Positions 57,071 through 64,000 of a stretch of 64,000 bases of DNA are shown piece after piece (position 1 is the first letter of the stretch; each line of letters begins with the position of its first letter). Both the position numbers and the translations under genes were made by a program. The DNA is from Pseudopithomyces maydicus (Eukaryota > Ascomycota > Dothideomycetes > Pleosporales > Didymosphaeriaceae): assembly GCA_026873275.1 (NCBI GenBank), contig JANTUC010000015.1:930001-994000 (forward strand). The letters are read 5' to 3'. The notes under the pieces were generated by a model. That model worked only from the letters and a program-made list of their open reading frames with translations. It was not told where the DNA came from and did not search any database.

Positions 57071-57693
57071 TCAGGAGCAATAATCATTCGCATTGTACTT
57101 GGGATAAACGTGGTTAGTCTTGCAAGCAGGACTGTCCCCCGCCACAAACAACTTCGTAGCTGATTTAGAATCAGAACCGCTCTCCATCTCCATGTTCTGT
57201 AAAAAAACTTACTATCAACAGGAAGGTTCTTCGCCGGCTTACGAATGATCGTCTGACTCTTATCGGCCGGTGTCAGATCGTTCTCGCATTGGATTTGTGC
57301 TTGGCCGCCATTCTTCGTCGAACTTCCAGTCCACACATCAATATGATGGATTTTCGGGCTAGCCTTCCAATCGGTGTCGCACTGAGCGCAGTAATCCTCG
57401 AAACGGAGGTATTTCTGGAGGTACGGATCATAAATGATCTCACATTCGGTGAATTCGCCAGGCGCGGAGGCAAAGGTCAATGGGTCGGCATAAGTACCGG
57501 TTCCGCCAGCTTTATAGTTGCGTCCACCACAGTCGTACGCAGTGGCAGGGCCCGGAGGGTCGTTGTCGGGGTAGCCGTAGAAAGTGTGGGTGTTTTTAGT
57601 CACCTTGCTGCAGGCTGCAGAGGCAAGACTGAAAGAACCAAGAATTGCGATGAGAGAGGCGCGCATGTTGATAAGGCTGAAGCGTGGTGGCAT
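57071..57693 (-). CDS. Small secreted Cys-containing protein
   Basis: Exons 57213-57693 and 57071-57159 (intron 53 nt). From the first ATG it has 189 residues, but a TATA box only about 25 bp upstream suggests that the mRNA starts later and that the second ATG (57666) is used, giving 180 residues and a clean signal peptide MRASLIAILGSFSLASA. The mature part contains TFYGYPDNDPPGPATAYDCG, GTYADPLTFASAPGEFTECE, YLRFEDYCAQC and IDVWTG, and after splicing ends in NHVYPKYNANDYCS. It has about eight Cys, suggesting disulfides. It resembles hypothetical secreted proteins of plant-associated ascomycetes, as far as I recall; no function is known to me. It could be a cell-wall-acting protein or an effector-like protein. 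Confidence 0.82.
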
Positions 57694-58207
57694 CTCTCAA
57701 TTGAATGAGATCAGGCCCTTTTATACATGGCTTTGGGGCCGTTTGGAGCCTTTTTCATGTCGTCTAGCCGAACCCGAAGTACTTTGAGTGGAGGCTCAAT
57801 GCCTCTTCAGCTTCGCATCATGGAGAAGTTGCTGTCCATCTTTTGCTGCCCTTTTTCTTTTTCCTCACGAAGAATTTTACGAGCGGTTTGAATATCAAGA
57901 ATCAATTGGTGCTCACCAATTTCGTGTTACCCTTACTCATCCGGAATAAATTGAGCTGGGGCCGGATTTGGAATATGGCTGTTGAGTCATCGTATCTCAT
58001 TGGAACGCCACAGATCCTTCCGGGCGCCTGAAACCTACTTGGGTGCCCATTCGCACCATGATTCCTGTTATCGCAAGATAAGCGATAACCTAGGAGAGTA
58101 AGAAAGCTAAGATTTGGAAGCTTGGAAAACGCATTGCTCTATAAGCCACGTTCGCCTACCAACTACCCTATTGTACACAAATAGAATTTTTTGTTTCACA
58201 AGTTTTG
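57694..58207. other. Divergent promoter region
   Basis: Between two divergent genes. It holds the TATA box above and short AT-rich stretches; no gene. Confidence 0.45.
57718..57725 (-). promoter_or_regulatory. TATA box of the small secreted protein gene
   Basis: TATAAAAG on the minus strand, 25-32 bp before the first ATG (57693) and 52-59 bp before the second (57666). The spacing favours the second ATG as the real start. Confidence 0.6.
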
Positions 58208-59034
58208 ATGGATCGCGGCCGCTTTCACATCTGCTTCGTTATTCTGTCTGTTCTCTCTTTCGTTGCTGTTTCGCTGAGCTCCAGCCTCGCCACCTTCCAA
58301 GATGAAAAATGTCAGGCATCGTTGGAGGGCATCAATGGGCCGAATGGATACCCTAATGGAACTTGTACGCCCCTCGACATCAAAGGGAACAATTGGAAAA
58401 GCTTTCAGATCGTTGGATTAGACCCTGGATGTGGTGGTAAGCTTCGAGCGTAGTATTAGCCATCTCCACCTCACTGATACGCGAAGCAACCATTTACGGA
58501 AAGGATAAGGATGCCGATACACCATGCTCCTCTGAGACACTCGAGTTCGCAAATATCGCGACTTGCTATAACACCTCTTGGGTCTATTATAGCATCGACA
58601 ACTGCGACCCACCCGAGAGCTCGACTTCGTCGTCTACCAAATCGTCAACTGCTACATCGGCGACATCCACTTCGTCATCTGAGACACCACAAGCTGTCTC
58701 TACACACAGTAATGGCGCTATTGCGGGTGGAGTAGTTGGAGGTGTCATGGGTCTTGCTCTAATGGTCGGGTTGGCATTTTGGTATTACAGGAGGAGTAGG
58801 AATCGCCAGTCTACAGAGCAGACGGATATACCCCAGACGCCTCTAGCCGAGCTTCCACCGCACAATGCGAAGCAAGAGATATATTCGCATGAAGCGCTTC
58901 CACCACAAGAGATGGGCCGGATGAGCATGTATATCGATCCAGCCGAGCTTCAAGGTGTCCCGATAGGAACTGGAGAAAGTGGAATGATCGACAAGCCAAC
59001 TGGTGGGGATAACATTGGATCGCATCAAAAGTAG
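58208..59034 (+). CDS. Single-pass membrane protein with Ser/Thr-rich stalk
   Basis: Exons 58208-58436 and 58487-59034 (intron 50 nt) give 258 residues. A signal peptide covers about the first 28 residues. The extracellular part has several Cys (DEKCQAS, GTCTPLDI, DPGCG, TPCSSE, ATCYNTS, DNCDPP), then a Ser/Thr-rich stalk near 125-150, likely O-glycosylated, and a span near 154-178 (GAIAGGVVGGVMGLALMVGL) followed by YYRRSRNR as a stop-transfer. The cytosolic tail of about 75 residues is Pro/Gln-rich. This layout is common in fungal wall-stress sensor-like proteins, but no WSC signature was seen. Function unknown. Confidence 0.85.
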
Positions 59035-59864
59035 TTTTGATGACTGGCTGTATTGGATGAATGGCACATTGACCTGGAGTATCATTAATTTAGTTTATGC
59101 TTACGATGGAGAGAGATCGCCGGTATACATGACCGTAGGATATTTCAACACTAAGAATTACGATAGTAGAGAACGAGTGTCGCCTAGATGCAGTGGAATT
59201 ATAAGGGTCAGGGACACTCACGTCTCGACCAGGTCAGATGTATGCGATGATTGCCTGATTAGGTGGAAAGATTACATGAAGATGTCGCAGCTTGGCGGTT
59301 GTGAGATCCCGATTACCAAAACAAAGGAAACCTGAATTGTGGTTCCTCAATCGAGTCGTTACCGGGTTTTCTAGGATGAGAAGAGTGAGATGAAAACGCA
59401 TTTGTGACGACAAATGCGGTAACCACATAGATATTTAGGTATGTAGTAGACTAAGCTAGGGACGCAAGTACATTGTCCAACCTAATGGACTACGCTGCAC
59501 GTACAGAGGTGCGGTCGCTTTTCCTGGAAGGAACCGCTCCAATTGGGTGGAACGGGGATGAGGCGGATGCACAACTCTTACACTACGATCATGCGGGGCT
59601 CGATCACCTGATATCCAGGCACACCTAGTGCATGTGATGTGCATACACAGATCACGATTTGCTAACCTAGAGAGGTTAGCCTCACCACATGTGCGTTGTG
59701 TGCCTCCTCGTAAAGCTACACTCTGATCGTTCGATCTATTAGTCTTTTGCGTCGCTATTACAAGAGCTCTAGTTTGGCTACTGCACCAAACCCGTACATA
59801 CCCACGGCTTTGAATTGATCGCGGGCCTAAGAAACGGCGCCTTCATCGACACCAACCCTTCTTT
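59035..59864. other. Intergenic with one hairpin
   Basis: No gene recognised. A perfect hairpin (GCTAACCT, loop AGAG, AGGTTAGC) lies at 59661-59680. Confidence 0.45.
59661..59680. repeat. Short perfect hairpin
   Basis: Two 8-nt arms separated by AGAG. It could be a terminator-like RNA structure or chance; no gene ends next to it. Confidence 0.6.
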
Positions 59865-60278
59865 TTACCACAATAGGAAGTTTGCATCCGTGAATGACGG
59901 ACTGACTGGGCGCCTATTCCCACTAAGCGCTCTGGCTCGGTCACACGCGAATTCTGCGCCACCCGAGCCGTTGTTTATGATAACGTGCGCATTCCCTGTC
60001 GGATAGAACGGCGAGGCAGAACTGTGGTGCTTTGTTTTCTTCCATGTTGCCGAGATCTCGAGTGTCGATTTTCCTACTGTGGTCAGCATTGCACTGGATC
60101 GTTCTTGGAGCCATACGGCGGGAAGCACCTTGGTATGGTCACAATAATCGCACTCGTGTTCGTGATTCAAAGTAGTCACCCTATCTTTCCCACATATCCC
60201 AGATTTTGATGTGGCGCATGGTGCTTTCTCCGATAGAACATGGTCGCATGCGTACAAGTGATGGAATCTGTTACACAT
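59865..60278 (-). CDS. Small Cys/His-rich protein of unknown function
   Basis: A 137-codon frame from the ATG at 60278. Its N-terminal part, MCNRFHHLYACDHVLSEKAP, followed by CATSKSGICGK and HEHECDYCDH, has regularly spaced Cys and His that look able to bind metal. I recall similar short proteins beginning MC(K/N)RxxHLYACDH in Dothideomycetes, without a known role. The rest is hydrophilic and low in pattern. There is no signal peptide. A longer gene with introns is possible, since the C-terminal half may be read-through. Confidence 0.55.
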   Translation of the reverse strand: MCNRFHHLYACDHVLSEKAPCATSKSGICGKDRVTTLNHEHECDYCDHTKVLPAVWLQERSSAMLTTVGKSTLEISATWKKTKHHSSASPFYPTGNAHVIINNGSGGAEFACDRARALSGNRRPVSPSFTDANFLLW

Positions 60279-62581
60279 GGCGCTTTGCGAAGTCGACGAT
60301 GGAAACGAAAGCAAAGGATGAGGGTTATCCACCACCTAGGTAGACTTGCCGAAGAGTAAGCTTCACCGGGGGGGAATATTATGAACAAGTCGAGAACAAA
60401 CGTCACATAACAGCTTGAAAGAAAGAGGGGACCTCAAATAGAGATATGGGCTCTGGAAATTAAAACGAGCTCACCATCTAGAAGACGTGATACCCGGGTG
60501 GTATATACATGACGTCTCGAATCGGACCGACACGCGTGCTGCCGACATGGCTTCGGTATACCGTAGCCGCTGATGCTATGCAGTGTCGTCGCGAATCAAG
60601 CAGGTCGTCTAAACCCATGGTGGACCGATTTCTGAGGGGGCTGCGTGACGGGCGCTAAAGACCACGCTGCCGCCACGATTCCGCCACGTTGGGCGCCCCA
60701 GCTGCAGGGCTTCGCCTTGCCTGCACCGCAGACAAGGCAGCTTTCACGCATGATCACGGCTCGGGTGTGGAGGCGGAAGCCGTGTTCTTTTTCATAGGTG
60801 GACGGCCAGTAGGGGTTTCCCGGCGCTGGCCACGAAGACATCTGGAGCCTTTGTTTCCCGGCGGCGTGACTCCAGTAGGCAGCGCGCAACAGCAGTGATG
60901 TGTTTATTGCCAATTTTACGCTCCATCCAGTCTAGTCCGACGGTGCGAACGAGGCGAGCGAGCCGGCGACTATCGAACGGGACGGAAGCCTCGCGGCAAC
61001 GGTCCATGTGCAAGTCACAATACATCAGTGCCCGCATACATATGCGCAAATTCCACGACCACCATTGGGATTCAAGAGGTGGGCCTTCGGGAGATTGACA
61101 TTCGCTTAAGCGGGCGTGAGGGCGTGCAGGAAGGTGGGTACATACAGGAATGCGACGGGGGCTGCGTTCGCAGCCGAGACGCTGATGTGGAACTGCCTCG
61201 TTGGTGGGTGCTATGCGATCCTCAACCCCCTGTCACTTCTCAGGCGCATCTTCATTGTCTGACAAGAAAGCTTTACAGTATTGGGCTCAAGCACACCGAA
61301 GGTCTTCGGCTTGTCGTGCTGTGGAGCGACAGAATACCCATCGCTTTATGAAAACATGCTTTCCGCTGCCCTTATTTTCCATCCTTTGGCTTGGTACGCT
61401 TCAAAATTCGATCAAGTCATTCCCTCCGATTTGCTGACGCCGCGTGATCGCAACAATCGCAACGATGATGGAGCAGCTAACAGCTGCCGAGAAACTTGTT
61501 TCAGAAGGACGTGGCCCCATACGATAACGCTGGACCCCAGATGCATCTCAAATTTGGATGTTCTGACATGGCTTGATTGCCACCAGCAACGCTATCATAT
61601 AACATGCGATGGGGGTTGGGGCTAAGCAAGGTCTGCCGTGCGCTTGGGGCCATGGGTATTTTGTGGATGCAATGATGTTGCAGAAGGGAATATGAATGAT
61701 TGAGGCGCATGCGTGTGAAGACAGCTACTGAATATTACTTTTTAGACAACGGGTCATCGCACTGTCATGCTCGGCAGTTGGGTATTTCGCATAATCAAAT
61801 ACCTATAACTGGCATATGAATTTTCCCTGTATTGTACTTGAAGCCGGCTTTCTCGCAGTCCGGGTCAGATTCACCTACAAAAACGTGTTCAAGAAAATGG
61901 AATTCGATCCTTGAAACCAACACGCTATTTAGGTGCATGTTGCACTCTTGTCCTTAAAATGTAGATTGTTTAATGTGGCCCAAATATAGGATGCCAGATC
62001 AGAACACCTGATGGCTGTCTGCTTCATTGATACGAGCGAAGCAGTGTCGCTGCACTCGAATTCGCAGTGAGGCTATAGATTTACATGATCCTCCACGTAT
62101 TTAATTCCTGGTCTCATTGCACGTCTTTAGAGGACTGTTTAGTGCCTATCATGTGGCGTGCCTTTCGACTCCAACGTCGTATAGTACTCTTGAATATGCT
62201 ACGATTGCCGTGGAATATTTCAAAATATATCTGATCTTTCAGAAAAAGATCTGACGAAAAAGTCGCGCCAACCAACAGCCCAAGCTGATATGAGTGCAAT
62301 ATTAAGGGAAGGGGTATTGGGTGCACCAGAAGCAAATGCTTCATTGTGTCAAGATGACCAGTGTGGACGTGAAATGAGATACAATGCTGTTGGCGGACAT
62401 ACTGCGCCTGGCTGGGTTCGCTTATCGTTGCCTGTCTAGGCACATCGTCTGACATGTACCGGTACATAGCTAAGCCTCGTCGTGACACTGCACCATCCCT
62501 CCCTTCCTCTCCCTCCGTTATATGCACAATTCCAACAAGATCACTGGAAAAAATTCGCAATCGCCTCTATTTTAGTGCTCC
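60279..62581. other. Gene-free interval of 2.3 kb
   Basis: Only short frames without family features. No transposon ends, tRNA or repeats were recognised. The right end must hold the promoter of the HET-domain gene. Confidence 0.4.
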
Positions 62582-64000
62582 ATGGAGGTTCTGGAGCAAA
62601 ATGTCCCAGAACGTGGTCGCCGCGTCAGAGAGAGAGCACCTTTCACCGGCAACAAAACAGCATATACGATCCGTGTAGCATTGGCGAAAGTGAGGCAAAA
62701 GTATCTCCATCCGGAACTGGCTCCAGATTATGCGCGCTTGCTGGTTATCCATCCACCTGCAAATGGTCTGGATGAACTCAATATCGAGCTCATTCCTGTA
62801 CCATTCGCAGAACTCGGAACGAAGTACAAATATGAAGCCCTGTCCTATCATTGGGGTGGTGAACAAGGACTGAGGACAGTCTATATTCGGAACCCACAGG
62901 AGTCGGTCACGATCCAAAGTTCGCAAGATCATCAGAATATTGAACGCATCACAGACGCGCCCGCGAGCCGAGAAAAGAACGGCAACCTCGATCCCACTGG
63001 GGTCATTCCTCCTACACTAAGAGGTGTTGCTAACAAAGTTCTGGTGAAGAAGATGTGGTTGAAGAACAATCTTTATATGGCCCTTCGGCGTCTGCGTATG
63101 CCCGCCCGGCCGGTTGTACTATGGGTGGATGCCATTTGCATTGATCAGGATAACGCTGCCGAAAAGGAAGACCAAGTAGCACGTATGGTTGAAATTTATT
63201 CAAGAGCCAGCCGGGTGGTGATATGGTTGGGAGAAGATGACGACCGGTCGAGAAGTGCCATGGAGTTCATCCAGGACATTGTACGTGTCGATAACCTGGA
63301 TGGCCTTGTTGCGGATCACAAAACCATCAAGAGCTGGGGAGATCTCGTGTATTTGATGCAAAATGCTTGGTTCAGCCGCCGGTGGGTGATTCAAGAAATG
63401 GCCTATGCCAAAGACGCGACGGTGCACCTAGCAGAGTTAGCCTTACCGTGGGATGATCTCCGTGACGCCGTGAGCCTCTTTGTATTGAACCTGGATAAGA
63501 TCCGAGCGCTTCTTCAGCCGCTTCTCGAATTATCTACCGGACTAGGACAGGGGCTCCTTTTGCATGATAACTTGGGCAATATGGATTTCCTCCTTCGCAA
63601 CAACCTCGATGGTCTACCAGCCAAGGTTTTCATCGATGTCTTAGATTATATGTTTCGGAAGCCAAAAGGCAACCAAAAGCCAAATCCCATGCATGGACTG
63701 GAGTTTCTGGTATCCACTCTATATATATACAACAACTCAGATCCTCGCGACACCATATATGCACTTCGGAACATCGCAATCGAAACTTCGACGTGGGGAG
63801 CTGGCTCTCGAGGTTCGATAACCGCACCGAAGCCAGACTATACCAAGGATCTGTTGGAAGTTTACAGCGACTTCGTTAAATGGGTAGTAGATACTACCGG
63901 AAGTTTAGATATAATATGTCGCGGCTGGGCTTTGCCGGAGCGGGAGAAGGGCGGCTCAAATTACCCGACACCCGTGAGGCTACCCTCTTGGATTCAGGTT
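62582..64000 (+). CDS. HET-domain protein (heterokaryon incompatibility type), cut by window end
   Basis: One exon is open from the ATG at 62582 to the last base, 473 codons, with no stop, so the gene continues beyond the window. The HET domain is complete in its three blocks: YEALSYHWGG from residue 84, WVDAICIDQ from residue 181 with RMVEIYSRASRVVIWLGEDD after it, and WFSRRWVIQEMAYAKD from residue 263. A further block, NNSDPRDTIYAL, is also typical. HET proteins mediate cell death on fusion between unlike strains or act in related innate-immunity responses; only some are known incompatibility genes. The C-terminal partner domain lies outside the window. Families of this type are expanded in Pezizomycotina and often sit in variable regions, as here. 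Confidence 0.93.
   Translation, partial: MEVLEQNVPERGRRVRERAPFTGNKTAYTIRVALAKVRQKYLHPELAPDYARLLVIHPPANGLDELNIELIPVPFAELGTKYKYEALSYHWGGEQGLRTVYIRNPQESVTIQSSQDHQNIERITDAPASREKNGNLDPTGVIPPTLRGVANKVLVKKMWLKNNLYMALRRLRMPARPVVLWVDAICIDQDNAAEKEDQVARMVEIYSRASRVVIWLGEDDDRSRSAMEFIQDIVRVDNLDGLVADHKTIKSWGDLVYLMQNAWFSRRWVIQEMAYAKDATVHLAELALPWDDLRDAVSLFVLNLDKIRALLQPLLELSTGLGQGLLLHDNLGNMDFLLRNNLDGLPAKVFIDVLDYMFRKPKGNQKPNPMHGLEFLVSTLYIYNNSDPRDTIYALRNIAIETSTWGAGSRGSITAPKPDYTKDLLEVYSDFVKWVVDTTGSLDIICRGWALPEREKGGSNYPTPVRLPSWIQV

Overview
The window looks like nuclear DNA of a filamentous ascomycete (Pezizomycotina, probably Dothideomycetes; the class is an inference). Introns are short, about 45-160 nt, with GT/AG ends and CTAAC-like branch sites. 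Housekeeping genes are typically fungal (Rpd3, Rpn11, Sea2/Rtc1, Kex1, Rad52, Rae1, Sfm1, Igo1, Ski8), and fungus-specific families are present (LaeA-like methyltransferase, fungal rhodopsin-domain protein, HET protein, DHA1 and sugar transporters). Exon boundaries below were worked out by hand from splice signals, reading phase and remembered family motifs; no search was run.

Layout. 0.3-20 kb is dense and housekeeping: an unknown Ser-rich protein, a dual-specificity phosphatase, rpd3 and rpn11 head to head, a LaeA-like methyltransferase, and hmt1 and rtc1 head to head. 20-27 kb is sparse, with an AT-rich block at about 23.2-25.5 kb; it holds rps21, whose four exons are at most 111 nt long, and igo1. 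27.9-40 kb is dense again: sfm1, kex1, rad52, rae1, then guk1 and ski8 head to head. 40.9-64 kb is accessory: a repetitive secreted precursor with dibasic sites, a DHA1 transporter, a sugar transporter, a rhodopsin-domain membrane protein, a 4.2-kb mostly AT-rich gene desert, a secreted sugar-lactone-oxidase-like flavoprotein, a small secreted protein, a single-pass membrane protein, a small Cys/His-rich protein, and a HET-domain gene cut by the window end.

Two observations stand out. First, seven reading-frame breaks in four genes (rpd3, rad52 three times, guk1, the repetitive precursor twice) can each be explained by loss of one base in a C or G run. Base-calling error is the simplest cause; a real tendency to lose bases in C/G runs is the alternative. 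Second, the gene at 40941-42457 encodes a signal peptide followed by diverged units, each with a Trp-rich or paired-Cys peptide next to a dibasic cleavage site. This is the layout of a kexin-processed peptide precursor of no class I recognise, and it is the best candidate here for something undescribed.

Functional links inside the window are loose. Kex1 would trim C-terminal Lys/Arg from peptides released from a precursor such as the 40.9-kb gene. Rpd3, Rpn11, Sea2, Igo1, Sfm1, Rae1 and Ski8 act in general chromatin, proteasome, TORC1, quiescence, ribosome, mRNA-export and RNA-decay functions, and their neighbourhood looks like ordinary gene packing rather than a pathway cluster.
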